DNA from: Bryobacter sp.
GTDB taxonomy: Bacteria > Acidobacteriota > Terriglobia > Bryobacterales > Bryobacteraceae
Reading direction: 5' to 3'
Assembly: GCA_022843625.1 (NCBI GenBank)
Contig: JALHNH010000013.1
Coordinates: forward strand, 1 to 64,000
Length of the DNA stretch: 64,000 nt
Shown: piece after piece, positions 10,076 to 18,194 of the stretch
Numbering within the stretch: position 1 is the first letter of the stretch
How the letters are laid out: the number at the start of each line of letters is the position of its first letter
Translations under genes and position numbers: made by a program
The notes under the pieces: model-generated
Seen by the model: only the letters and a program-made list of their open reading frames with translations
Database searches by the model: none
Told to the model about the DNA's origin: nothing

Positions 10076-10091
10076 TCACCCATGTCGTCGG
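10076..10091 (-). repeat. IS481 terminal inverted repeat, right copy
   Basis: TCACCCATGTCGTCGG, the exact reverse complement of 8731-8746. It lies about 50 bp upstream of the transposase start codon, where the right end of the element is expected. Confidence 0.7.
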
Positions 10092-10185
10092 TCTGCAACA
10101 GCGGGGAAGCTGGGGAATTAGCCGGAAATCAAGCGAGGCGGCTGACCCCATTTCTGCTTCCGGGTTGAACCCCAATTCAGCGGGC

Positions 10186-10260
10186 TCAAAAAACGAAGCG
10201 TAGCCCAACCTGGATATTTCGCGGGAAGTTGGATTGACCGTTGTCTGACAAGGGCCTTTG
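10186..10260 (-). pseudogene. C-terminal remnant of a TonB-dependent (Oar-like) receptor
   Basis: The minus-strand frame ending at the TGA at 10186-10188 reads NFPRNIQVGLRFVF and stops. This is the typical last strand of the large acidobacterial carboxypeptidase-regulatory/TonB receptors (pattern PRxIQxGLRFxF). The frame cannot be followed as a receptor beyond about 25 residues, so only the tail survives. It sits just right of the decayed IS481 copy, which fits a rearranged region. The match is short, so the call is moderate. Confidence 0.5.
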
Positions 10261-10505
10261 GAAAGCCAAGCTGGGTGCGAAACTCTGGTTCGCTGGGGCT
10301 ACCAGGTCGAGACGCTGGGCATAGAACTACGTCCAGGGGTTACATCGCTTGTGAACCACAGAGCGAACTGCCCGGCGGCTAAACTTGTAGCGGCTTGGAA
10401 TGAGGGACTCATCGAGGTGATGGGAAAGGAAAGGCGCGAGGAGGTTTTCTGGATTCAGCCTTCACGGGTACGCTCAAAGAGCGGCGGGAGTTCTCGCTCG
10501 CCAAT
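10261..10505. other. Non-coding or decayed stretch
   Basis: Between the TonB remnant and the secreted protein at 10506-11141 I see no convincing gene. A short plus-strand open frame (10258-10509) has no recognisable motif, no ribosome binding site and an unlikely composition. The stretch is probably scar sequence from the same rearrangement. Confidence 0.4.
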
Positions 10506-11141
10506 CTAAACGGGATTTTGGAGGTTGCTATAGAACTTCATACCCGCGTAATTAGCGGCCAGATCGCCGTTTGAATAGACGCCACTCATCGCCGTGCCGA
10601 AATAGCTGTGCTCCAGCTTTACGCTGTAGGCCACGGCGGCAACGATTGCATCGGCATAGCTCGCCCCGCTAGCAGCTTTGTTGCTGGCCAGTTCAAAGTA
10701 CTCATGGCCTTGCTGGAAAAAGTGATCGATTTTGTCTGTACCCAGGTAGTATCCGTGTACATTCACGGTTAGCGCATCGAAGAAGAATGATGCGGGGAAT
10801 GGCGAAAGAGCGAGCCGGAAGATCGAGTCAAACACGTGCGGCCTGAATGTCATGGGCGGATCGCCCGCGGGGAGCTTGTTCATCCATCGAACAAGTCTAG
10901 AAATGAAAATATTTCGACCGTCCCACCGGGACAGGATACGTTCGGGATATTCGCCGCTAATGTCGAATTCGATGATCTCAACAACCTTACGGGAGAGTTC
11001 CGGGCCGACGTCCTTGAGCGCAGCGCGTGGTGTGGTGACTTGATCGGTTTCACTGGCGTGCCCCAAATGGCTGCACAAAAGTAAGGACAGGATCAGCGGG
11101 GCCGATGGCTGCAGAAGCTTCGGCGAAATTGTAAGTACCAA
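10506..11141 (-). CDS. Secreted conserved protein of unknown function
   Basis: A 211-residue protein starting at a TTG, with a hydrophobic signal segment (LILSLLLCSHLGHAS). The remainder has a distinctive block, GTDKIDHFFQQGHEYFEL, followed near the C terminus by GVYSNGDLAANYAGMKFY. I recall this combination in uncharacterised secreted bacterial proteins, but I know no function. No in-frame ATG lies near the start and the frame stays open upstream, so the start is uncertain. The protein ends shortly after the conserved GMKFY block, and family members may be longer, so it may have been shortened by the rearrangement to its left. It is on the same strand as hypAB, 89 bp downstream of hypB. Confidence 0.55.
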   Translation of the reverse strand: MVLTISPKLLQPSAPLILSLLLCSHLGHASETDQVTTPRAALKDVGPELSRKVVEIIEFDISGEYPERILSRWDGRNIFISRLVRWMNKLPAGDPPMTFRPHVFDSIFRLALSPFPASFFFDALTVNVHGYYLGTDKIDHFFQQGHEYFELASNKAASGASYADAIVAAVAYSVKLEHSYFGTAMSGVYSNGDLAANYAGMKFYSNLQNPV

Positions 11142-11230
11142 TGCACTCCAAGTTATGGACGCAGGAGTAAGCAGTTTGGTATCAAAAATTGGTATTCCGA
11201 TCGCTGCATTCGGCTTGATGATCCGTCTGA

Positions 11231-11902
11231 TTAGTCTGGAGACGGATCGCGGCGGCAGGATATCAGGTACTCACATAGGTTTTCAAGACCCGTGCCGCGC
11301 TTGGCTGATGTGGCAAGAATGGGGATGCTGGGGCGGATGGCGAAGACGTTTTGCTCGGCCTTGTGACGGTTGAATTCGCAGGGCTCGGCCAAATCCATTT
11401 TTGTCAGCACTACGACGTCTGCGGTGTGGAAGAGCTTGGGGTACTTCAGAGGTTTGTCTTCGCCTTCGGTGGCGCTGAGCAGGACCACGCGAATGTCTTC
11501 GCCGAGGTCCCAGGCGGCGGGGCAGACGAGGTTGCCGATGTTCTCGATGAACAGGAAATCGAGTTCTGCCAGGTTCCAGCCATCGAGGTTTCGCTCCACC
11601 ATGTCGGCTTCGAGGTGACAGAGGGTATGTGTCTTGATCTGCCTTGCAGGGGAACCACTTTCGGCGAGGCGAACAGCATCATTATCGGTTTCAAGATCGC
11701 CAACGAGGGCAGCAGAATGATAGCCCATGTTGCGCAGGCGGATCAGGGTTTGCTTTAAGAGTTCTGTCTTGCCGGTGCCGGGGCTCGAGACCCAGTTGAA
11801 GACGGTGACACCAGCGGCGTGGAAGCGCGAGCGCAGGTCGTGGGCCAGGGTGTCGTTTTTGTTAAAGATGTTCTTGCGAAGTTCAACGATGCGCGTGTTC
11901 AT
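11231..11902 (-). CDS. hypB: Hydrogenase nickel incorporation GTPase HypB
   Basis: A 223-residue SIMIBI GTPase that helps load nickel into the hydrogenase large subunit with HypA. Visible features are the P-loop SSPGTGKTELL (about residue 39), the GDLETDNDA switch region, ENIGNLVCPA, and the guanine-specificity motif TKMD. It lacks both the N-terminal CxxCGC metal site and the histidine-rich stretch found in some HypB proteins, so nickel storage is not expected. It overlaps hypA by 20 bp and is read from it. The cluster is separated from the structural operon by the oppositely oriented hypF. Confidence 0.95.
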   Translation of the reverse strand: MNTRIVELRKNIFNKNDTLAHDLRSRFHAAGVTVFNWVSSPGTGKTELLKQTLIRLRNMGYHSAALVGDLETDNDAVRLAESGSPARQIKTHTLCHLEADMVERNLDGWNLAELDFLFIENIGNLVCPAAWDLGEDIRVVLLSATEGEDKPLKYPKLFHTADVVVLTKMDLAEPCEFNRHKAEQNVFAIRPSIPILATSAKRGTGLENLCEYLISCRRDPSPD

Positions 11903-12293
11903 TTTGGGGTACCTCGGTGGTTACTGTTTCGGCCGTTTCAGTTTCATCGGATTCCACTTCGATCGACTGAATGATGAAGTCTTCTCCACTGCGAATGTCG
12001 CCTGATGCGAGGCCGCAGAGAGGGCAACGGAAATTCTGAATGTTGGCCAGCGCGCTGATTTGATTGCAGGGGGAGCAAAAGACACGCACCGGTTCGCTGT
12101 TGATGATCAAGTTTGTGTCTTCGAGGATGGTGCCAGCGGCGGCGATGGGGAAGCTGAATTGGAAGGCCTCGATCGATACCCCGCTTAGCTCGCCTGCGAC
12201 GAGGGTGACGGAAATGACTCTCGAGGCATTCAAGCTTGCGACCGATTCCAGAACCGATTCCACCGTTGCGTAGCTGAGTGAGAGCTCATGCAT
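11883..12293 (-). CDS. hypA: Hydrogenase nickel incorporation protein HypA
   Basis: A 136-residue metallochaperone. It begins with MHE, whose His2 binds nickel, and has the structural zinc site formed by FCSPCN and RCPLCG (about residues 72-100). The C-terminal 30 residues are acidic and histidine-containing and longer than usual. It works with HypB to deliver nickel to the apo-large subunit. It is the first gene of a two-gene hypAB unit that diverges from hypF over 72 bp. Confidence 0.95.
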   Translation of the reverse strand: MHELSLSYATVESVLESVASLNASRVISVTLVAGELSGVSIEAFQFSFPIAAAGTILEDTNLIINSEPVRVFCSPCNQISALANIQNFRCPLCGLASGDIRSGEDFIIQSIEVESDETETAETVTTEVPQNEHAHR

Positions 12294-12334
12294 GTGACCA
12301 CCCTCAGCATAATGCCATTTCAGGCGCGAGTCTC

Positions 12335-12348
12335 AACTGAAATCAGTT
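12335..12348. promoter_or_regulatory. Palindrome in the hypA-hypF divergent region
   Basis: AACTGAAATCAGTT consists of perfect 6-bp arms (AACTGA/TCAGTT) around AA, centred 24 bp before the hypF start codon and in the 72-bp gap shared with hypA. Its position suits an operator for a transcription factor acting on one or both genes. No sigma54-type GG-N10-GC element is visible here, unlike in the structural operon. The role is inferred from symmetry and place only. Confidence 0.35.
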
Positions 12349-12365
12349 AAAGTCAGTGCTTTGGG

Positions 12366-14621
12366 ATGAGACTCAAACAACGTTGGAGAATCCGGGTGGT
12401 GGGGATTGTACAGGGGGTTGGCTTTCGCCCTTTTGTAGCCCGGCTTGCTGCAGAGCTGGCGCTGGCTGGCCTGGTTCGCAACACGACAACTGCAGTTGTT
12501 ATTGAGGTGGAAGGGGCTCCCGATCAGCTTGAGGCTTTCCGCAAGAGGCTTGAAGATGAGGCCCCGGCAGCAGCTACGCTGGAGCACGTGGACGTGGAAT
12601 TCATCGACACCCTGGATGCGTTGCGCTTTGAAATTCTGACCAGCAGCGGTGGGGACTTGCACAGCGCGGGACTGCCCCCGGATCTCGCGATCTGTATCGA
12701 CTGCTGCCGCGAGATGGAGGACCCCACAGACCGCCGCTACCGCTATCCGTTTCTGAATTGCACCGCCTGTGGCCCGCGCTATTCCATCGTCGAAGGCCTG
12801 CCATATGACCGGCCCCGCACTGCGATGAGGAACTTTGTTATGTGTGCCGATTGCCGCGCCGAGTATGAGGATCTCAACGATCGCCGATATCATGCGCAGC
12901 CGATTGCCTGTCCGGCCTGTGGCCCGAAGCTTTGGTTTGAGCGTGATGGAAATTGTCTCGAAGGGGACGCGATTGAGCTTAGTCTCGCCGCGCTGGCTGC
13001 GGGTGAGATCGGTGCGATTCGTGGCATTGGCGGATTCCATCTGGCTTGTGATGCCAGAAACTCGGCGGCGGTTGCGCGGTTGCGAGTGCGCAAGGCACGC
13101 GGGGATCAGCCCTTTGCGCTGATGGTGCGCGATCTTGCGACGGCGCGGGAATTTGTGGAAGTCGACGCGCAGGCGGCAGCGTTACTTGCGGCGGCTGCCG
13201 CACCGATTGTGTTGCTTGCCAAGACTGGTACCACACAGGTGGCGGAGGATCTGGCGCCGGGCAACGGCTACCTCGGCGTGATGCTGCCCTATAGCCCGCT
13301 GCATCGGCTGTTGTTTGGCCGTATGAATCTGGATGCGCTGGTGATGACTTCAGGTAATCTCCATGGAGAGCCGGTGGTTACCAGTAACGACGAGGTGAGT
13401 GAGAAGCTGGGCGGCCAGGCGGATTTTTATCTCAAACACAATCGCGAGATTGTTGCCGCTTGTGACGATTCGGTTGTGAGGCTGTACCGGGGCAGGGCAC
13501 TGGCTATCCGGCGTGGGCGGGGTTATGCTCCGATCTCGCTTGGTTTGCCCTCCGGGACGGTGCCGGCGCTGGCTGCCGGAGCGGATCTAAAGTGCGCTCC
13601 CGGCTTCAGCCACCAGGGGCGTGCTTACCTGAGCCCACATATTGGAGACATGGAGAATCTGGCCACGATTGAAGCCTTTACGCGTAGCCTGAAGCATATC
13701 TCCAGCCTTTATCACTGCAGCCCTGAGCTGATCCTCTACGACGCTCATCCGGGATATCTTTCGACACAGTGGGCGCGGCAGCATGCTGCTGACAATAACC
13801 TGCCTTCTCGGGCCGTGCAGCATCATCGTGCGCATGCTGCTGCGGTGATGGCTGAATACAGCATCGACCCTGCGTTGCGCGTCGTGGCAGTGGTGTTTGA
13901 TGGCACAGGTTTTGGCGATGACGGGGCCATCTGGGGGGGCGAATTCTTTAGTGGGGATTTGCGGCATTTGCAACGCAGTGCTCACTTGCCTTATGTTGCG
14001 CTGCCGGGTGGGGATGCCTGTGCGAAGCGGCCTGCACTGGCGGCGATCGCGCATCTGCATTCTTTGGGCCTGGATTGGTCGACTACGGCCTCTGCAGCGT
14101 CGCTTGTTGGTAGCCAGCGGTCTTTGCTGCAGCAACAACTCGCCACGGGCTTAAATTGCCATCTGAGCTCCAGTATGGGCAGGTTCTTTGATGCGGCTGC
14201 AAGCCTCTTGGGGATCCGCCATAGTGTTGCGTTTGAGGCACAGGCTGCTATTGAGATGGAGGCCGTGGCTGCGCAATGGAAGGATGATGCTGCCTACGCG
14301 GCGGGCCTTTGGAATACGGCCGAGCTATGGGCAGAAATGCTGACGGATGATGCCTCACCTGTTGCGGCCAGAGCGCGGCGCTTTCATGAAACTGTGGCGC
14401 GCTGGAGCTGTGAGACGGCAAAAGCTTTGGCTGTGGATGAGGGGAGCGATACGGTGGTGTTGTCGGGTGGGGTGTTTCAGAATGTGCTGTTGCTCGAAGG
14501 TATTTCGGCAACGCTTGAGAAGGCGGGCTTGCGGGTGCTGGTGCCTCGGTATCTGCCTCCAAACGATGGAGGGCTGGCGCTGGGGCAGTTGTATCTGGGC
14601 GCTCTAGCAGATTCTCGGTAG
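12366..14621 (+). CDS. hypF: Carbamoyltransferase HypF
   Basis: A 751-residue protein that makes the cyanide ligand precursor for the NiFe site by transferring carbamoyl to HypE. Domains in order are: acylphosphatase (VVGIVQGVGFRPF, residues 8-95); two zinc-finger units (CIDCCREM...CTACGP and CADCRAEY...CPACGP, about 100-190); a YrdC-like ATP-binding domain (about 200-385); and the Kae1-like carbamoyltransferase domain, with its metal-binding histidines in VQHHRAHAAAVMAEY and the closing SGGVFQN motif. Length is normal for HypF. It stands alone on the plus strand, and its last 18 bp overlap the end of hypE tail-to-tail. Confidence 0.96.
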   Translation: MRLKQRWRIRVVGIVQGVGFRPFVARLAAELALAGLVRNTTTAVVIEVEGAPDQLEAFRKRLEDEAPAAATLEHVDVEFIDTLDALRFEILTSSGGDLHSAGLPPDLAICIDCCREMEDPTDRRYRYPFLNCTACGPRYSIVEGLPYDRPRTAMRNFVMCADCRAEYEDLNDRRYHAQPIACPACGPKLWFERDGNCLEGDAIELSLAALAAGEIGAIRGIGGFHLACDARNSAAVARLRVRKARGDQPFALMVRDLATAREFVEVDAQAAALLAAAAAPIVLLAKTGTTQVAEDLAPGNGYLGVMLPYSPLHRLLFGRMNLDALVMTSGNLHGEPVVTSNDEVSEKLGGQADFYLKHNREIVAACDDSVVRLYRGRALAIRRGRGYAPISLGLPSGTVPALAAGADLKCAPGFSHQGRAYLSPHIGDMENLATIEAFTRSLKHISSLYHCSPELILYDAHPGYLSTQWARQHAADNNLPSRAVQHHRAHAAAVMAEYSIDPALRVVAVVFDGTGFGDDGAIWGGEFFSGDLRHLQRSAHLPYVALPGGDACAKRPALAAIAHLHSLGLDWSTTASAASLVGSQRSLLQQQLATGLNCHLSSSMGRFFDAAASLLGIRHSVAFEAQAAIEMEAVAAQWKDDAAYAAGLWNTAELWAEMLTDDASPVAARARRFHETVARWSCETAKALAVDEGSDTVVLSGGVFQNVLLLEGISATLEKAGLRVLVPRYLPPNDGGLALGQLYLGALADSR

Positions 14622-15653
14622 CTGCTCGCCCATCGGCATAGGGATGATGCGGGTGCCGCCGATTGGCGTTCTGGCGGTGAGGAAGCCGCGGTTGCGGTCT
14701 GTGACAGTGCCGATGATTGCGGCATTCCGGCCCAGCGGATGCTGGTGCATTGCCTCCAGGATTTGGGAGGCGTGATCTTTGTCTACAATTGCCACCAGCT
14801 TGCCTTCATTGGCAACATGAAGGGGATCGAGCCCCAGGAGTTCACAGATCGACTGTACTTGTTCGGTGATGGGGATGGCCGATTCAGTGAGGGTAATGCC
14901 GAGTTTGCTGGAGCGGGCGATTTCGTGGAGTGAGGCGGCAAGGCCTCCGCGGGTGGGGTCTCTCAGTACATGGATCGCTGTGGGGTTATTGGTTGCGAAG
15001 AGCATGGCATGGACCAGCGTGTGGAGCGGGGAGCAGTCGCTCTCGATGGTGGTTTCAAATTCCAGGCCTTCGCGCACACTCATGATGGCCATGCCGTGAT
15101 CTCCCATGGTGCCCGAGACGATGACTACGTCGCCGATTTGTGCCTGGGTGGGTCCGATATGGATACCGGGTGGAAGCTCACCGATGCCGGCAGTGTTGAT
15201 ATAGAGGCCGTCGGCCTGGCCTTTGCCGACTACCTTGGTGTCGCCTGCGACGATCCTGATGTTGGCGCGAATCGCGGCTTCGCCCATGCGGCGCAGAACT
15301 TCAGCCAGGGTGGATAGTGGCAAGCCTTCTTCGAGGATGAAGGCGGCGGTGAGATAGAGAGGGTTGGCGCCCGACATCGCGAGATCATTGATGGTGCCGT
15401 TGATAGCGAGTTCGCCGATGCTGCCGCCGGGGAAGAAGATGGGGCGGACGACGTAGCTGTCGGTTGAGATGGCAATGCGGCCCTCCATTGGAGGCAGCAC
15501 GGTGGAGTCGCCGAGCGCGTTTGCGTTTTGGCCGGCGAGGGCGGGGAGAATCAGATGCTCGACCAGGTCCGCTGAGAGCTTGCCGCCGCCGCCGTGGGCC
15601 ATGACGATGTGCGGATAGTCGCGCAGGGGCAGGGGACAGGTAAAGAGCGTCAT
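14604..15653 (-). CDS. hypE: Hydrogenase maturation protein HypE
   Basis: A 349-residue PurM-like ATPase that dehydrates the carbamoyl group to cyanide. The N terminus has the [17 protein letters not shown] block and the C terminus ends in LPRIC, the conserved cysteine that carries the thiocarbamate. The frame is open upstream to 15935, but the upstream translation is arginine-rich nonsense from the hypD region. The ATG at 15653, overlapping the hypD stop as ATGA, is therefore chosen. It is the last gene of the hydrogenase operon. Confidence 0.95.
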   Translation of the reverse strand: MTLFTCPLPLRDYPHIVMAHGGGGKLSADLVEHLILPALAGQNANALGDSTVLPPMEGRIAISTDSYVVRPIFFPGGSIGELAINGTINDLAMSGANPLYLTAAFILEEGLPLSTLAEVLRRMGEAAIRANIRIVAGDTKVVGKGQADGLYINTAGIGELPPGIHIGPTQAQIGDVVIVSGTMGDHGMAIMSVREGLEFETTIESDCSPLHTLVHAMLFATNNPTAIHVLRDPTRGGLAASLHEIARSSKLGITLTESAIPITEQVQSICELLGLDPLHVANEGKLVAIVDKDHASQILEAMHQHPLGRNAAIIGTVTDRNRGFLTARTPIGGTRIIPMPMGEQLPRIC

Positions 15654-16753
15654 TGGGCGACCTGGATCAGATGCTGTTTGTATTGGTGATAGGCGGAGCA
15701 GGCACCTTCTGTCGAAACCATGGGTGCGCCTAGAGGGCGTTCTGGTGTGCAGCGTTTGCCGAAGGCGGGGCAATCTGTGGGGCGCTTTTGGCCCATGAGC
15801 ACTTGAGCACTGATGCATTCGGAGTCTTCTTCGACGCCGCTGGATTCGAGGCCGAAGGCTTTCTCTGCGTCGAAGCCGGCATAGTCTGGACGCAGGCGCA
15901 TCCCGCTGAGAGGCAGTTCTCCAATGCCGCGCCACTTGCGGTTGCAGACCTCGTAGACTTCGTCGACGATACGGCGTGCGCCCGGGTTGCCGTGCAGGGG
16001 GACGGCGCGGGAGTATTGATTTTCAAATTCTGCGCGCCCGGATTCCAGTTGCTTCACCAGCATCAAGATCGACTGCAGCAGGTCGAGCGGTTCGAAGCCT
16101 CCTACCACTACGGGGACGCTGAAGTTTTGCGCGAGGCGGATGTAGTCTTCACAACCTGACACGGTGCAGACGTGGCCGGGCGCAATGAGGCCCTGCACAC
16201 GATTGAGCGGGGAGGAGAGCAGTACCTCAAGCGCGGGTGGAACCAGCACGTGTGAGACCAGGGAAGAGAAGTTGCCAAGACCTTCTTTGGCGGCCTGCCA
16301 GACGGCTTGCGCGTTTGCTGGTGCCGTGGTTTCAAAGCCAACCGCGAAGAAGACGATTTGCTTGCCCGGGTTCTTGCGGGCCACATCGAGTGCCTGCATT
16401 GGGGAGTAGACAAAACGGACATCACCGCCTCTGGCTTTGACCTGAAGCAGGTCTGTTGTGGAGCCGGGCACGCGCATCATATCGCCGTAGGTGATGAAGA
16501 TCACCTCTGGCCGGGAGGCGATCTCGATGGCTTTGTCGATCATCTCCAACGGAGTTACGCAGACAGGGCAGCCGGGGCCGTGGACGAGCTGAATCTGTTG
16601 GGGGATCAGTTCATCGATGCCGTAGCGCATCAGGCTGTGGGTTTGGCCGCCGCAGATTTCCATCAGCACCCAGGGTTGGGTGACAGTGGCTTCGATCTCT
16701 TTGAGGATGGCCTGAGCGAGAGTTGGGTCGCGGTATTCGTCGAGATACTTCAT
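15650..16753 (-). CDS. hypD: Hydrogenase maturation protein HypD
   Basis: A 367-residue iron-sulfur scaffold that with HypC assembles the Fe(CN)2CO unit. Conserved blocks are CGGQTH (about residue 34), [10 protein letters not shown] (about 70), GFETTAP, and [13 protein letters not shown], and the four-cysteine 4Fe-4S region near the C terminus (CPAFGKRC and GACSAYHQY). It overlaps hypC by 4 bp and hypE by 4 bp, so the three are translationally coupled. Confidence 0.96.
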   Translation of the reverse strand: MKYLDEYRDPTLAQAILKEIEATVTQPWVLMEICGGQTHSLMRYGIDELIPQQIQLVHGPGCPVCVTPLEMIDKAIEIASRPEVIFITYGDMMRVPGSTTDLLQVKARGGDVRFVYSPMQALDVARKNPGKQIVFFAVGFETTAPANAQAVWQAAKEGLGNFSSLVSHVLVPPALEVLLSSPLNRVQGLIAPGHVCTVSGCEDYIRLAQNFSVPVVVGGFEPLDLLQSILMLVKQLESGRAEFENQYSRAVPLHGNPGARRIVDEVYEVCNRKWRGIGELPLSGMRLRPDYAGFDAEKAFGLESSGVEEDSECISAQVLMGQKRPTDCPAFGKRCTPERPLGAPMVSTEGACSAYHQYKQHLIQVAQ

Positions 16754-16992
16754 GGGTCGAGGGGCTCCATCATGCCGAGACGTTCGATGAGTTCAAAGGT
16801 AGACTTGGCTTCGGCTTCGTCAATCTTGCTGAGCGCGAAGCCAACGTGGACCAGGACGAAGTCTCCGGGAGTGGCTTCAGGGACGAAGTCGAGGAAGACG
16901 GCCCGCTCGACACCACCGAATTTCACCTGACCCACGCGGTTATAACCGATGTCTTCGATCGAGACTACCTGACCGGGTATGGCTAAACACAT
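16750..16992 (-). CDS. hypC: Hydrogenase assembly chaperone HypC
   Basis: An 80-residue HypC/HybG/HupF-type chaperone. The start MCLAIPGQV supplies the essential Cys2, which binds iron and the large subunit. It carries the iron moiety between HypD and the large subunit precursor. Only one HypC-type gene is in the cluster, whereas many oxygen-tolerant systems have an additional HupF-type paralogue. It overlaps the protease gene by 10 bp and hypD by 4 bp. Confidence 0.95.
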   Translation of the reverse strand: MCLAIPGQVVSIEDIGYNRVGQVKFGGVERAVFLDFVPEATPGDFVLVHVGFALSKIDEAEAKSTFELIERLGMMEPLDP

Positions 16993-17489
16993 AGGGCGGC
17001 TCCGGTGAGCTCTTCGATGAGGGCTTTGGCTTGGGTCTCGGCTTCATCGAGTGTTGCAAGCACTGAAGGGCTAAGGCCGATGCCGGTGGCGAAGACTTCA
17101 GGTTCGACGCCGATGACTGCTATTCGGCCGGGTAGATCTCCTGTGAGAGCGGCAACGGCGAGCAGGCCTGCGGCATTGCCCTCGTGGGCGCTGCGCCCCT
17201 TTATGGCACCGACGTCGTTCCATTCGATATTGGGCTTCACCAGCAGCGTGCCGGGTGATTGATTGGCACAGAAAGCGTCAAGCAGAAGCACTGCAGAACG
17301 GCCCGACAGCAGACTTAGCAAGCCCAGGCCCATCGTGCCGCCATCCACGTATTCCACGTGCGAGTCTTCCTGCTGTGTGTTGCGTAATCGCTCAAGCAGC
17401 GTTGGGCCAAAGCCGTCATCGGTGAGCAAAAGATTGCCAAGGCCCAGAACGAGCACGGGTTTAACTGAGCCAGGTTTTGTTGTCGACAT
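16983..17489 (-). CDS. Hydrogenase maturation protease (HyaD/HupD type)
   Basis: A 168-residue endopeptidase of the HybD/HyaD family, which removes the C-terminal tail of the large subunit once nickel is inserted. The nickel-sensing acidic residue lies in GLGNLLLTDDGFGP (about residues 16-29), and later blocks (VEYVDGGTMGLGLL, VLLLDAF) match the family. The target tail is visible in the large subunit, where about 15 residues follow the final DPCLACATH motif. It overlaps the cytochrome b gene by 29 bp. Confidence 0.92.
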   Translation of the reverse strand: MSTTKPGSVKPVLVLGLGNLLLTDDGFGPTLLERLRNTQQEDSHVEYVDGGTMGLGLLSLLSGRSAVLLLDAFCANQSPGTLLVKPNIEWNDVGAIKGRSAHEGNAAGLLAVAALTGDLPGRIAVIGVEPEVFATGIGLSPSVLATLDEAETQAKALIEELTGAALCV

Positions 17490-18186
17490 CGGTTTTCCTT
17501 ACAAACTTGCGGCCAGTGAAGATGGAACCCACCATGCCATTGTCGAGAAAGATGCTGTCGAGAATGACGATGTAGACATGGATGGCGATGAAGATCATAA
17601 TGCCCCAGGCGAAGGCATAATGCCACATGTGAACCTGAAAGGAGCCACCCAGCAGAGGGATCACCCAGCCGAAGACGGTGCTCCAGAAGCCGCCTGGATT
17701 GGATTCGCCGTACATGGCGAAGCCGGTTACGATTTCAGCACCACCCATACCGGCGATGAAGATCAGGTAGCTCAGCGCCCCAAGCTGATTGTGGCCAACG
17801 AAGCGCTGAGTGATGTGGATTGTGAGGTACTCCCAGCTTTGCTCGATCAACTGCTTCCACCAGGAGGCTCGCCAGAAGAATGGGAAGCCGGACCGGGCGT
17901 AATTGTTGCCGGCAAAGAACCAGTAGATCCGGATCACAAACGAGGCAAGCAGGACGTAGCCGGCGATGAAGTGAATCTGCCGGAAGCGGCCCATCAGAAA
18001 GTTGAAGGTTGCTTCCCCGGTTGAGGATGCCCAGGGCCAGGCGATGAAAAAGCCGGTTGCCAGAAGCACCGTGATCGAAACCGCCATCATCCAGTGGCCA
18101 ATGATTATGGGAGCCTCCCACACGTACCGGGACTCGACGCTTTCGATTTTCACAGCTACGGGCGCGGGATGAATTTGAGTAGACAT
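17461..18186 (-). CDS. Ni/Fe-hydrogenase cytochrome b subunit
   Basis: A 241-residue membrane cytochrome b (HyaC/HupC/HoxZ type) that takes electrons from the hydrogenase small subunit and reduces quinone. Four main hydrophobic segments are seen, with candidate haem histidines in HWMMAVSITVL, RQIHFIAGYVL, and VHMWHYAFAW/IAIHVY. The sequence has the usual N-terminal VWEAPIIIGHW block. Its place directly after the large subunit (8-bp gap) is the standard order for membrane-bound uptake hydrogenases. Confidence 0.93.
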   Translation of the reverse strand: MSTQIHPAPVAVKIESVESRYVWEAPIIIGHWMMAVSITVLLATGFFIAWPWASSTGEATFNFLMGRFRQIHFIAGYVLLASFVIRIYWFFAGNNYARSGFPFFWRASWWKQLIEQSWEYLTIHITQRFVGHNQLGALSYLIFIAGMGGAEIVTGFAMYGESNPGGFWSTVFGWVIPLLGGSFQVHMWHYAFAWGIMIFIAIHVYIVILDSIFLDNGMVGSIFTGRKFVRKTDVDNKTWLS

Positions 18187-18194
18187 GGTGTCTC

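Larger units (their letters stand above)
8715..10101 (-). mobile_element. Degenerate IS481-family insertion sequence
   Basis: An element of about 1.4 kb defined by a broken IS481-type transposase gene and a shared 16-bp inverted repeat close to each end (8731-8746 and 10076-10091). Outside the repeat the right end reads TGTTGCAGA inward, the TGT start usual in this family; the left end is less clear. A possible short direct repeat, CGGGGAA, occurs at 8708-8714 and at 10102-10108 and could be the target duplication, but it may be chance. The exact ends are therefore approximate. Transposase damage shows the copy cannot move by itself. Confidence 0.75.

Noticed and set aside
10258-10509. Plus-strand open frame between the TonB remnant and the secreted protein
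   Set aside because: No recognisable motif, no ribosome binding site, and located in scar sequence.
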